DNA from: Nocardia inohanensis NBRC 100128
GTDB lineage: Bacteria > Actinomycetota > Actinomycetes > Mycobacteriales > Mycobacteriaceae
Length of the DNA: 64,000 nucleotides
Assembly (NCBI RefSeq): GCF_001612945.1
Contig: NZ_BDBK01000010.1
Location: 62,001-126,000 of the forward strand
Direction: 5' to 3'
The notes under the pieces are model-generated. The model searched no databases. It had not been told where the DNA came from and saw only the letters and a program-made list of their open reading frames with translations. Below, piece after piece: positions 26,400 to 34,642 of this stretch (positions are counted from its first letter, which is position 1; each line of letters begins with the position of its first letter). Position numbers and translations under genes: made by a program.

Positions 26400-27481
26400 T
26401 GGACCGCATGGCTTGACGAACGGTCGATCACGACGGCATTGCCGCCCCGCTGCTTCGCCCGGTACATGGCATCGTCTGCGACGCCGATGATTTCGCGCAG
26501 CGCGCAGCACTCGCTGCCGGTATCCCGCTCGGCCGCCACCGCCACCCCGATACTCGCGGTCACCGTGATCGACCCGATCGGCTCGGCGATCGCGCGCCGC
26601 AGCCGGTCGGCCAAATCGGCCGCCGCCTCGGCCGGCAATCGAACGACCACCGCGAATTCCTCACCACCGAAACGGGACACGATGCTCCCGGCCGGCGCGG
26701 CACCGCGCAGCCGATCAGCCGTGCACATCAGCACCTGGTCGCCGAACGCGTGCCCGAACGTGTCGTTGACGGCTTTGAACCGGTCGAGGTCGACCATCAG
26801 CACACAGATGGGCATCGGCGTCGACCGCGCGCACAGACTCGCCGAGTAATAGTCGAGCCCACGACGACTCAGCAAGCCCGTCAACGGATCCGACAGCATC
26901 TCACCGCGCAGCGCGCCGTAACAGAAGTGCAGCCCCGGCGGCACGACCACCGCCGCGCCCATCCCCAAGATCATGATCACCGCGGACCGCGCGTCGCCGA
27001 CGCCGAACAACGGCACCGCCAGCACCACCGCCGACGCCAGCGACCACATCGTCTGCACGGCAAGGACTTTCGGCGTATGGAAAGCGCTGACGTAAACCCC
27101 CACGATCAGCAGCAGCAACATCCCCACCGACCGGACCACATACCCGGGACTCACCACGCACACGGCGGTGATCGACACATCGGCGATCGCGGCCAATCCC
27201 AGCGATTCCCGCTCCCCCGGCCACGGCAGCACCCACCACCGGACCGCCCACACCACACCCACCCCGATCAGCACCCACAGCGTCATCCGCCCCGCCGACC
27301 CGTACGGCAGTTCCGGAGACAATACGGTCAGCAATGCGATGACCGGCGCGACCAGCCCGCACAATCCGATGGCGTCCTTCAGCACCCCGAGCGCCGACCG
27401 CGCGGCAATGGCATCGACCACCCACCGGTAGTCGACGTCCTCGCACCACCAGTCGCGGAGCATTCGCAGATCAACCCACAT
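26378..27481 (-). CDS. Membrane GGDEF diguanylate cyclase
   Basis: 367 residues from ATG at 27481, preceded by GAGGGG (GTG at 27511 is possible and adds ten residues). Residues about 30-185 hold five or six hydrophobic helices with short loops, followed by a GGDEF domain whose active motif is F-G-G-E-E-F (near 276-281), a catalytically competent variant. It should make cyclic di-GMP at the inner membrane. No I-site R-x-x-D is seen at the usual place before the motif. The sensory input is probably the membrane region. It is divergent from the DevR-like gene (27740). Confidence 0.88.
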   Translation of the reverse strand: MWVDLRMLRDWWCEDVDYRWVVDAIAARSALGVLKDAIGLCGLVAPVIALLTVLSPELPYGSAGRMTLWVLIGVGVVWAVRWWVLPWPGERESLGLAAIADVSITAVCVVSPGYVVRSVGMLLLLIVGVYVSAFHTPKVLAVQTMWSLASAVVLAVPLFGVGDARSAVIMILGMGAAVVVPPGLHFCYGALRGEMLSDPLTGLLSRRGLDYYSASLCARSTPMPICVLMVDLDRFKAVNDTFGHAFGDQVLMCTADRLRGAAPAGSIVSRFGGEEFAVVVRLPAEAAADLADRLRRAIAEPIGSITVTASIGVAVAAERDTGSECCALREIIGVADDAMYRAKQRGGNAVVIDRSSSHAVHHHSTGR

Positions 27482-27739
27482 GTACTGCCCCTCGGCGCCG
27501 AAGGAACCCACCTGCCCGGCTCACCACGCCGGTTACCCCGCTCGGCGCGATAACGAAGTGTATTCAGGCGCAATACCATTCCCGCACGCAGTGTGTGCCA
27601 CGTCACAACTCCGCATCGGCAGCCCGGAAGAACCGAGGAGATGCGGTCGCCGCGGTCAGTTTCGCCACCGCCCGCACGGGTAGCCGATCAATAGCTACTG
27701 CGTGGGTCCAGCACGGTCCGACCGCTGTGAGGAGTGCCG

Positions 27740-28447
27740 ATGATCCGGGTCTTCCTGGTCGACGACCACGAGGTCGTTCGGCTCGGCGTGCGGAGCCTGA
27801 TCGATTCCCAGCCGGACATGTGCACGGTCGGCGAGGCCGCCACCCGCGCGCAGGCATTGGCATTGCTGCCCGACCGCCACCCCGACGTAGCGGTGCTCGA
27901 TGTCCGGCTGCCCGACGGCGACGGCATCGAACTCTGCCGTGAACTGCTCGCCGAACACCCAGACCTGCACTGTTTGATGCTGACCTCGTTCGCCGACGAG
28001 CAGTCGGTGCTCGACGCCGTCCTGGCCGGCGCCGACGGCTACGCCGTCAAGGACGTCAGCGGCACACAACTGCTGAGCTTCATCCGCGAGATCGCACACG
28101 GCCGATCCCTGCTGGACCAGCGCGCCACCGCCGCCCTCCTGCGCAACCTGCGCGCCGGCGACCCCGATCCCGAGGGCCCGCTACAACAACTCACCGACCG
28201 CGAGGTCGAGCTGCTGAGCCTGCTCGGCGAGGGCCTGACCAACCGCCAGATCGCACGCCGCCTGTTCCTCTCGGAGCGAACCGTGAAGAACTACGTCTCC
28301 CAGCTACTCGGCAAACTCGGCCTGAAGCGCCGCGCCCAAGCCGCGGTCATGGCCGCCGAACACGGCCTCTCCCCCCGCCCTCCGGGCCGCCCGCGCACCA
28401 CCTCCCCCGGCCCGCACCGCCTGCCCAGGAGTCACAGATTCTCGTGA
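27740..28447 (+). CDS. devR: DevR/DosR-like NarL-family response regulator
   Basis: 235 residues from ATG at 27740 (GAGGAG at 27729-27734). Receiver domain I-R-V-F-L-V-D-D-H-E-V-V-R with phosphoacceptor Asp near 54 (V-L-D-V-R-L-P-D-G) and Lys near 103 (Y-A-V-K-D). LuxR-type HTH near 155-210 with T-N-R-Q-I-A-R-R-L-F-L-S-E-R-T-V-K-N-Y-V, nearly the sequence of M. tuberculosis DosR. The C-terminus has an extra Pro/Arg-rich tail (about 20 residues). DosR controls hypoxia/NO-response genes; the next gene is an Acg-type nitroreductase, a classic DosR regulon member. No DevS/DosT histidine kinase is adjacent, so the partner must lie elsewhere. Confidence 0.85.
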   Translation: MIRVFLVDDHEVVRLGVRSLIDSQPDMCTVGEAATRAQALALLPDRHPDVAVLDVRLPDGDGIELCRELLAEHPDLHCLMLTSFADEQSVLDAVLAGADGYAVKDVSGTQLLSFIREIAHGRSLLDQRATAALLRNLRAGDPDPEGPLQQLTDREVELLSLLGEGLTNRQIARRLFLSERTVKNYVSQLLGKLGLKRRAQAAVMAAEHGLSPRPPGRPRTTSPGPHRLPRSHRFS

Positions 28448-28529
28448 CCTTCGGCTCGATGCCGCCATCCGGACCGTCCGGCAAGACTGGAAAAGACATC
28501 TTGTCCGAACGAAAGGCACCCCCGAAATC

Positions 28530-29513
28530 ATGAGGACGCGTCAGGGTCCCACCACCGAAACGATCCGAGCCGCAGTCGAACTCGCACGCCGCGCTCCCTC
28601 GGTCCACAACTCCCAGCCCTGGCGCTGGCGCCTGAGCGGCAACGAGCTACACCTGCACGCCGACCAGTCCCGCCACCTAACCGCCACCGACCCCGACCAG
28701 CGCGCACTGACCCTCAGCTGCGGCGCCGCCCTGCACCACCTCCGAGTCACCCTCGCCGCCCAAGGCTGGTCCACCGAAGTCGCCTACCTCCCCCACGCCC
28801 AGCACCCCGACCACCTGGCCACCCTCCGCCTGGCCCCCCACCACCCCACCAGCACCGACATCTCCCTGACCGCCGCCATCCTGCACCGCCACTCCGACCG
28901 CCGCCGCTTCGGCAACGGCCAAGTCCCCAAGACCTACCTCCGCGCCGCCACCGACTACGCCGTCCGCTTCGGCGCCCAAATCCACCCGATCCCCGACGAA
29001 ACCCGCGACTACCTCGGAAAACTACTGCGCGAAGCGGTAACCCGACACCACAACGACGCCCACTACCAAATCGAACTCTCCGCCTGGAGCGGCCGCCGCG
29101 GCGGCGCCGACGGCGTCCCCGCCCGCAACGCCACCACCCCCCGCCCCACCGAAACCCTCCCCACCCGAGAATTCGCCGACCCCGTGCTCATCGACACCCC
29201 CCTCACCGACGACGCCGACTGGCTACTCCTGTCCACCCCCACCGACACCCCCCGCACCCGCCTGCAAGCCGGCGAAACCCTCAGCGCCCTCCTCCTAGCT
29301 GCCACCGACCTCGGCCTGGCCACCTGCATCCAAACCGAACCCCTGGGAATCCCCGACCTCCGCGAGGAAATCCGATTCTCCCTGTGCGACGGCGCATTCC
29401 CCCAAGCAATGGTCCGCGCCGGCTGGATGCGCCCCAGCGCCCCACCCCTCCCCTCGGCCCCCCGCCGCGAAGTAGAAGCCGTCCTCTCCATCACGGATTC
29501 CCCCGCCAACTGA
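28530..29513 (+). CDS. Acg-type nitroreductase family protein
   Basis: 327 residues from ATG at 28530. N-terminus A-A-V-E-L-A-R-R-A-P-S-V-H-N-S-Q-P-W-R-W is the FMN-phosphate region of the Rv2032/Rv3131 group; L-A-T-C-I-Q-T-E-P-L-G near 269 and the final R-A-G-W-M-R-P also fit. These proteins bind FMN but often lack reductase activity and are induced by DosR, which matches the neighbouring devR. The coding strand is unusually rich in C (C much greater than G, many CCC/ACC codons) compared with the neighbours. Ends 84 bp before the tRNA. Confidence 0.85.
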   Translation: MRTRQGPTTETIRAAVELARRAPSVHNSQPWRWRLSGNELHLHADQSRHLTATDPDQRALTLSCGAALHHLRVTLAAQGWSTEVAYLPHAQHPDHLATLRLAPHHPTSTDISLTAAILHRHSDRRRFGNGQVPKTYLRAATDYAVRFGAQIHPIPDETRDYLGKLLREAVTRHHNDAHYQIELSAWSGRRGGADGVPARNATTPRPTETLPTREFADPVLIDTPLTDDADWLLLSTPTDTPRTRLQAGETLSALLLAATDLGLATCIQTEPLGIPDLREEIRFSLCDGAFPQAMVRAGWMRPSAPPLPSAPRREVEAVLSITDSPAN

Positions 29514-29559
29514 TCCCCGCCCCATATCTGCCCCACGAATCAGGCTGTGAGACAAAAGA

Positions 29560-29591
29560 AACCGGCAGATACCTGTCGGTACCTGCCGGTT
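29560..29591 (-). terminator. Intrinsic terminator of the tRNA-Val
   Basis: Arms 29560-29573 (AACCGGCAGATACC) and 29578-29591 (GGTACCTGCCGGTT) match at 13 of 14 positions with a 4-nt loop. On the reverse strand the hairpin is followed by TTCTTTTGTC, a clear U-rich tail. It starts five bases beyond the 3' end of the tRNA. Confidence 0.85.
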
Positions 29592-29596
29592 CTGAG

Positions 29597-29668
29597 TGGG
29601 CGCAGAGGGTTTCGAACCCCCGACCGCTGGTGTGTAAAACCAGAGCTCTACCACTGAGCTATACGCCC
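29597..29668 (-). tRNA. tRNA-Val (UAC)
   Basis: 72 nt on the reverse strand, with a seven-pair acceptor stem (GGGCGTA with TGCGCCC), a D-arm ATAGCTCAGTGGTAGAGC, an anticodon arm CTGGT-TTTACAC-ACCAG and a T-arm GGGGGTTCGAAACCCTC; the anticodon is TAC. Discriminator base A; the CCA end is not encoded. The terminator at 29560-29591 follows. Confidence 0.92.
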
Positions 29669-29727
29669 GGATCGGTCCGGCCGAGGCCGGTCCGGTTGTC
29701 GCGCCCGGTCGAAACCGGGGCGACGGG

Positions 29728-30192
29728 TTATGAATCTAGTGTGGCGAGGGCTTTTTCCCAAGCTGCCTGGTCACGGGGCTCGCCGGGGCCGTTCATTTCG
29801 GCGAAACGGATGATTCCGTCTTTGTCCACTACGAAGGTGCCGCGGTTGGAGTAGCCGGATTTTTCGTTGAAGACGCCGTACTGCTGGGCTACTGCGCCGT
29901 GTGGCCAGAAGTCGGAGAGCAGGGGGAAGGTGTAGCCCTGTTCGGCGGCCCAGATTTTGTGGGTGGGGGGTGGGCCTACCGAGATCGCGAGGATTTCGGC
30001 GTTGTCGTTCTGGAACTTGGGGAGTTCGTCGCGGACCTTGCAGAGTTCGCCTTGGCAGATGCCGGTGAAGGCCAGGGGGTAGAAGACCAGGAGGACGTTC
30101 TTCTTGTCGCGGTAGGACGAGAGGGTTACTTCCTGATTGTTCTGGTCCTTCAGCGTGAAGTCCGGTGCGGGCGTGCCCACTTCGAGTGGCAT
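29728..30192 (-). CDS. ahpE: AhpE-type peroxiredoxin
   Basis: 154 residues from ATG at 30192. The peroxidatic Cys is in F-T-G-I-C-Q-G-E-L (Cys46, with P39 and T43 of the P-x3-(T/S)-x2-C motif), and the run S-V-G-P-P-P-T-H-K-I-W and P-L-L-S-D-F-W-P-H-G is nearly identical to M. tuberculosis AhpE (Rv2238c). Unlike that 1-Cys enzyme, it has a second Cys at position 51 (C-x4-C), as in BCP/PrxQ, so an intramolecular disulfide is possible. It reduces organic peroxides in the cytosol. Gene order with DUF3052 and aceE is as in mycobacteria. Confidence 0.92.
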   Translation of the reverse strand: MPLEVGTPAPDFTLKDQNNQEVTLSSYRDKKNVLLVFYPLAFTGICQGELCKVRDELPKFQNDNAEILAISVGPPPTHKIWAAEQGYTFPLLSDFWPHGAVAQQYGVFNEKSGYSNRGTFVVDKDGIIRFAEMNGPGEPRDQAAWEKALATLDS

Positions 30193-30323
30193 GCGGGAAC
30201 CTCCATCCTGTTGGGGCGAACCTGGGCATCTCGACGCCGAGTGGTACGGGGACACAGGAGTGTCGGCACCGTGGTCCACTCGGCGGGAGGATGCGTCGGC
30301 TAAGACCTTAGTTAAGGGAAGGG

Positions 30324-30773
30324 TCAGCGCTGCTTCGAGGGCGTCTTGGGTTGCACCAGGCGGCTGCCGGACCAGTCGCCGAGGCTGATCGACGACGTTT
30401 GGGTCAGGCCGGCCGGTGAGGCCGATTCGGCGATTTCAGCGGGATCCACGTGGCCGGTGTGGCCGGTTTTCGGGGTCAGGACCCAGACGATGCCGTCATC
30501 GGCCAGGGGCGTGATGACGTTGAGGAGTTCGTCGACCAAGTCGCCGTCGCCGTCTCGCCACCAGAGGAGCACCACGTCGACCACCTCGTCGGTGTCCTCA
30601 TCGAGCAACTCGGAGCCGATGGCTTCCTCGATCGCTGCCCGCAGGTCGTCGTCGGTATCCTCGTCCCAGCCCAGTTCCTGAACCACCGATCCGTGTGAGA
30701 TCCCGAGCTTCTGAGCGTAGTTCTGCGCGTCCGCCGCGGCGACCACGGTGGTGTCCTCCTCAACTCCCGACAT
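30324..30773 (-). CDS. DUF3052 family protein
   Basis: 149 residues from ATG at 30773 (an upstream in-frame ATG adds seven residues). Y-A-Q-K-L-G-I-S-H-G-S-V-V-Q-E-L-G-W-D-E-D near residue 18, then an acidic helix (D-D-D-L-R-A-A-I-E-E-A-I-G-S-E-L-L-D), V-L-L-W-W-R-D-G-D-G-D-L and L-T-P-K-T-G at the end of the core. This is the DUF3052 family of actinobacteria, homologous by position to Rv2239c; function unknown. It lies 131 bp upstream of ahpE and probably is co-transcribed with it. Confidence 0.85.
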   Translation of the reverse strand: MSGVEEDTTVVAAADAQNYAQKLGISHGSVVQELGWDEDTDDDLRAAIEEAIGSELLDEDTDEVVDVVLLWWRDGDGDLVDELLNVITPLADDGIVWVLTPKTGHTGHVDPAEIAESASPAGLTQTSSISLGDWSGSRLVQPKTPSKQR

Positions 30774-30985
30774 TAGGTAGTTGCAAGCGAACATGGTAAA
30801 CGGCCATAGCGCAAGCCGATCGGCCGAATTCGCGGTGGAAATGTCGTAACGGTGTCCGCCGGCGCGGCCGTGAAATCAGGTTCGGAGGCCCGTGACCTGC
30901 GACGGAAACACGGACAAGTCGGACAGAAAAGAATCTGCGAACAGAACTCTCGAGGACGCGCCGATGACCGTGAGATGAAGCGCGG

Positions 30986-31537
30986 CTACGCCGGACAGGC
31001 GCTGCGGGCCGCGTTCAAGGCGTCGTTCACCTTCCGGCTGGCATCGTTGAGCGGACCCACCAGCGAGGTGCTCGAGGTCTTGCGCACCTCGGCCGCCAAG
31101 GCCCGCGCGGCCGTCACATAGTCGGTCAGCTTCTGCGAGATCTCCGCCGGCAGATCCGAACCCGAGGCGTTCACCGCCGTCTCCACCGTGCGCGCGGCAT
31201 CGTCGAGCGCGTTCGCCGCGGTATCGCGTTTGGTGTTCTGGTCGGCCGCGTTCGCATCGTGCGCGTCGACGAAGTCGTTGTAGCGATCTACAGCCGTGCC
31301 CGTCGTCTTGCGGAACGGCGTGCAATTGTCCGAAATCGCCTTGGACTTGGCGGCCGCCTGCTTCGACGAGGTCGCGGCCGCCGAGGACGCGGACGCCTCG
31401 GCCTTGTAGGAAGTGGCCTGAACCTGATTCGGGGTGGCGGTACCCTCGACCGTGTTGGCACAACCTGCTAGAACGAGGCCGAATCCGATCGCCGCAGTCG
31501 CAAGTGCCAACCCGAATCTGCGCGGGTCAAGCTTCAT
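30986..31537 (-). CDS. Putative lipoprotein, unknown function
   Basis: 183 residues from ATG at 31537 (the upstream ORF to 31756 is not protein-like). Signal peptide with a basic start and lipobox L-A-G-C (Cys near 26), so it should be anchored at the cell membrane outer face. The mature part is Ala/Ser/Thr/Lys-rich and helical, with one Cys near 72 and a second near the C-terminus. No enzymatic motif. It is divergent from aceE, with a 200-bp promoter region between them; the Mtb gene at this position, as far as I recall, is also a hypothetical. Confidence 0.8.
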   Translation of the reverse strand: MKLDPRRFGLALATAAIGFGLVLAGCANTVEGTATPNQVQATSYKAEASASSAAATSSKQAAAKSKAISDNCTPFRKTTGTAVDRYNDFVDAHDANAADQNTKRDTAANALDDAARTVETAVNASGSDLPAEISQKLTDYVTAARALAAEVRKTSSTSLVGPLNDASRKVNDALNAARSACPA

Positions 31538-31738
31538 CGTCCTCCCCGTTCCACCACTGGCCGGTTCCCTGGAGAACCGTATCGGATTTCGAGCTGACAT
31601 GATGACCTGGGACGCACTCTCGACAAGGATGTGAGATGCGCCCCAGAACCAATCGTTACGGGCCGCCGCCCACCACAGTGCCGGCCCGGGGTTTGACGCC
31701 ATCAGATGTCCCACCCCTGTGTACGAGGAGCAAATGTC

Positions 31739-34627
31739 TTGACCGACCTGATGCACCCTGTTTCTTCGTCGAGTCCGAACAACGGACCGGCTGGCAAGCG
31801 CCCGGCTGGGGGCCGGGTTCGAGTGATTCGCGAGGGGGTGGCGTCATACCTTCCGGACATCGATCCGGAGGAAACCAGCGAATGGCTGGATTCGTTTGAC
31901 GAGATGCTCGACCGCGAAGGCCCGGGCCGCGCCCGCTACCTCATGCTGCGGATGCTCGAGCGCGCAGGTGAACGCCGTGTCGCCATCCCGGCCCTCACCT
32001 CCACCGATTACGTGAACACCATCCCCACCGAGAACGAGCCCTGGTTCCCCGGCGACGAAGAAGTCGAACGGCGATTCCGGGCCTACATCCGCTGGAACGC
32101 CGCGGTCATGGTGCACCGCGCGCAGCGCCCGGGTGTCGGTGTGGGTGGCCATATTTCGACCTACGCGTCCTCGTCGGCGCTGTACGAGGTGGGTTTCAAC
32201 CACTTCTTCCGCGGCAAGGACCATCCCGGCGGCGGCGATCAGGTCTACATCCAGGGCCACGCCTCCCCCGGCATCTATGCCCGCGCCTTCCTGGAAGGCC
32301 GCCTGACCGAAGACCAGATGGACGGCTTCCGCCAGGAGTACTCGCACGGCGGCCCCGGCCACGGCCTGTCCTCCTATCCGCACCCGCGGCTGATGCCGGA
32401 CTTCTGGGAATTCCCCACGGTGTCAATGGGTCTGGGCCCGATGAACGCCATCTATCAGGCGCGCTTCAACCACTACCTGCACGATCGCGGCATCAAGGAC
32501 ACCTCGGATCAGCACGTCTGGGCGTTCCTGGGCGACGGCGAGATGGACGAGCCGGAGTCGCGCGGCCTGATCCAGGTCGCCGCCAACGAGGGCCTGGACA
32601 ATCTGACCTTCGTCATCAATGCCAACCTCCAGCGCCTCGATGGCCCGGTGCGCGGCAACGGCAAGATCATTCAGGAGCTGGAGTCGTTCTTCCGCGGCGC
32701 CGGCTGGAATGTCATCAAGGTGGTGTGGGGCCGGGAGTGGGATTCGCTGCTCCAGGCCGACCGCGACGGCGCGCTGGTGAACCTGATGAACACCACGCCC
32801 GACGGCGACTACCAGACCTACAAGGCCAATGACGGCGCGTATGTGCGCGAGCACTTCTTCGGTCGCGATCCGCGCACCAAGGAGCTGGTCAAGGGCCTGT
32901 CCGACGGCGATATCTGGAACCTCAAGCGCGGTGGCCACGACTACCGCAAGATTTACGCGGCGTACGCGGCGGCCATGGCGCACAAGGGCCAGCCGACGGT
33001 CATCATCGCCAAGACCATCAAGGGTTACGGCCTGGGCAAGCACTTCGAGGCCCGCAATGCCACGCACCAGATGAAGAAGATGACCCTCGATGATCTGAAG
33101 GCGTTCCGCGACGTGCAGCGCATTCCGATCACCGATGCCGAGCTGGAGAAGAACCCCTACCTGCCGCCGTACTACCACCCCGGTATGGACGCGCCGGAGA
33201 TCCAGTACATGATGGGCCGCCGCCAGCAGCTGGGCGGTTTCGTGCCCGAAAGGCGTACGGCAGCAAAGCCTCTGCAACTGCCGGGCGATGAGGCCTACCG
33301 CTCCATCCGCAAGGGCTCGGGCAAGCAGTCCGTCGCCACCACGATGGCCTTCGTGCGCCTCATGAAGGAACTGTTGCGCGACAAGGAGATCGGCAAGCGC
33401 ATCGTGCCGATCATCCCCGACGAGGCCCGCACCTTCGGTATGGACTCGTGGTTCCCTTCGTTGAAGATCTACAACCGCAACGGCCAGTTGTACACATCGG
33501 TCGACGCCGAGTTGATGCTTGCCTACAAAGAATCCCCCGTGGGCCAGATCCTGCACGAGGGCATCAACGAGGCCGGCTCGACGGCCAGCTTCACCGCGGT
33601 GGGCACCTCCTACGCCACCCACGGCGAGCCGATGATCCCGCTCTACATCTTCTACTCGATGTTCGGTTTCCAGCGCACCGGCGATGGAATCTGGGCCGCG
33701 GCAGACCAGATGGCCCGCGGATTCGTGCTCGGAGCAACCGCCGGGCGAACCACGCTGACCGGTGAGGGCTTGCAGCACAACGACGGTCACTCGCTGCTGC
33801 TGGCCTCCACCAACCCGGCGTGTGTCCCCTACGATCCGGCCTTCGCCTTCGAGATCGCCCACATCGTGCGTGACGGCATGCGCCGCATGTACGGCGGCGG
33901 CGTCGGCGGCACCGGTTACCAGGAAGCCCTGCCGGGCACCGATCCCGAGGCGCATTCGGTGCACCACGAGTTCGGCGGCGAGGACATCTTCTACTACATC
34001 ACCCTGTACAACGAGCCACAGCAGCAGCCGGCCGAGCCGGAGAACCTCGATGTCGAGGGTCTGCTCAAGGGCATCTACCGCTACAAGGCCGGTGCCGGGG
34101 GCGATTTGCGCGCGAACATCCTGGTCTCGGGCGTGACCATGCCCGACGGTCTGCGCGCCCAGCAGATGCTGGCCGAGGACTGGGGTGTGCAGGCCGATGT
34201 CTGGTCGGTGACCTCGTGGGGTGAGCTCCGCAAGGACGCGCTCGCCAAGGAGATCGCGAAACTCCGTCACCCGGACCAGGATCCGGGCCTGCCGTACATC
34301 ACCCAGGCGTTGTCGGCGGCGCAAGGTCAGACCTTCGTCGCGGCCTCGGACTGGATGCGCGCGGTGCCGGATCAGATCCGCCAGTGGGTTCCGGGCCAGT
34401 ACGTCACGCTCGGCACGGACGGTTTCGGTTTCTCCGACACCCGCCCGGCCGCGCGGCGCGTGTTCAATGTGGACGCGGCCTCGATCGTGGTCGGCGCGCT
34501 GCAAGGACTCGCAGCTCAGGGCCGGATCGCCCCGTCCACGGTGGCCGAAGCGGCGGCCAAGTACCGCATCGACGATGTCAACGCCGCGCCGACGGCGGCA
34601 CCGGGTTCCGAAGGCGGCGACGCATAA
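31739..34627 (+). CDS. aceE: Pyruvate dehydrogenase E1 component, homodimeric
   Basis: 962 residues from TTG at 31739, eight bases after GAGGAG (31725-31730); an ATG at 31706 is in frame but has no ribosome site and gives an odd extension, while ATG at 31751 would skip the site. Early motif R-V-I-R-E-G-V-A-S-Y-L-P-D-I-D-P-E-E, GHISTYASS and G-D-G-E-M-D-E-P-E-S (thiamine diphosphate site, near 265) are conserved in mycobacterial AceE. The enzyme decarboxylates pyruvate and transfers the acetyl group to lipoyl E2 in the cytosolic PDH complex. It opens the aceE - mabR-like - FAS-II block. Confidence 0.95.
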   Translation: MTDLMHPVSSSSPNNGPAGKRPAGGRVRVIREGVASYLPDIDPEETSEWLDSFDEMLDREGPGRARYLMLRMLERAGERRVAIPALTSTDYVNTIPTENEPWFPGDEEVERRFRAYIRWNAAVMVHRAQRPGVGVGGHISTYASSSALYEVGFNHFFRGKDHPGGGDQVYIQGHASPGIYARAFLEGRLTEDQMDGFRQEYSHGGPGHGLSSYPHPRLMPDFWEFPTVSMGLGPMNAIYQARFNHYLHDRGIKDTSDQHVWAFLGDGEMDEPESRGLIQVAANEGLDNLTFVINANLQRLDGPVRGNGKIIQELESFFRGAGWNVIKVVWGREWDSLLQADRDGALVNLMNTTPDGDYQTYKANDGAYVREHFFGRDPRTKELVKGLSDGDIWNLKRGGHDYRKIYAAYAAAMAHKGQPTVIIAKTIKGYGLGKHFEARNATHQMKKMTLDDLKAFRDVQRIPITDAELEKNPYLPPYYHPGMDAPEIQYMMGRRQQLGGFVPERRTAAKPLQLPGDEAYRSIRKGSGKQSVATTMAFVRLMKELLRDKEIGKRIVPIIPDEARTFGMDSWFPSLKIYNRNGQLYTSVDAELMLAYKESPVGQILHEGINEAGSTASFTAVGTSYATHGEPMIPLYIFYSMFGFQRTGDGIWAAADQMARGFVLGATAGRTTLTGEGLQHNDGHSLLLASTNPACVPYDPAFAFEIAHIVRDGMRRMYGGGVGGTGYQEALPGTDPEAHSVHHEFGGEDIFYYITLYNEPQQQPAEPENLDVEGLLKGIYRYKAGAGGDLRANILVSGVTMPDGLRAQQMLAEDWGVQADVWSVTSWGELRKDALAKEIAKLRHPDQDPGLPYITQALSAAQGQTFVAASDWMRAVPDQIRQWVPGQYVTLGTDGFGFSDTRPAARRVFNVDAASIVVGALQGLAAQGRIAPSTVAEAAAKYRIDDVNAAPTAAPGSEGGDA

Positions 34628-34642
34628 CGGACCATTGACATC

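Noticed and set aside
28469..28481. CCGGACCGTCCGG palindrome before the Acg-type gene as a DosR box
   Set aside because: Half-site spacing is only one base, while DosR sites have wider GGGAC/GTCCC spacing. Probably a chance GC-rich dyad.
29597..29668. Genomic island at the tRNA-Val
   Set aside because: No integrase, no repeated tRNA end and no phage or plasmid gene in the window.
32423..34504. 693-residue ORF antisense to aceE
   Set aside because: Shadow of a long high-GC gene. aceE is clearly identified.
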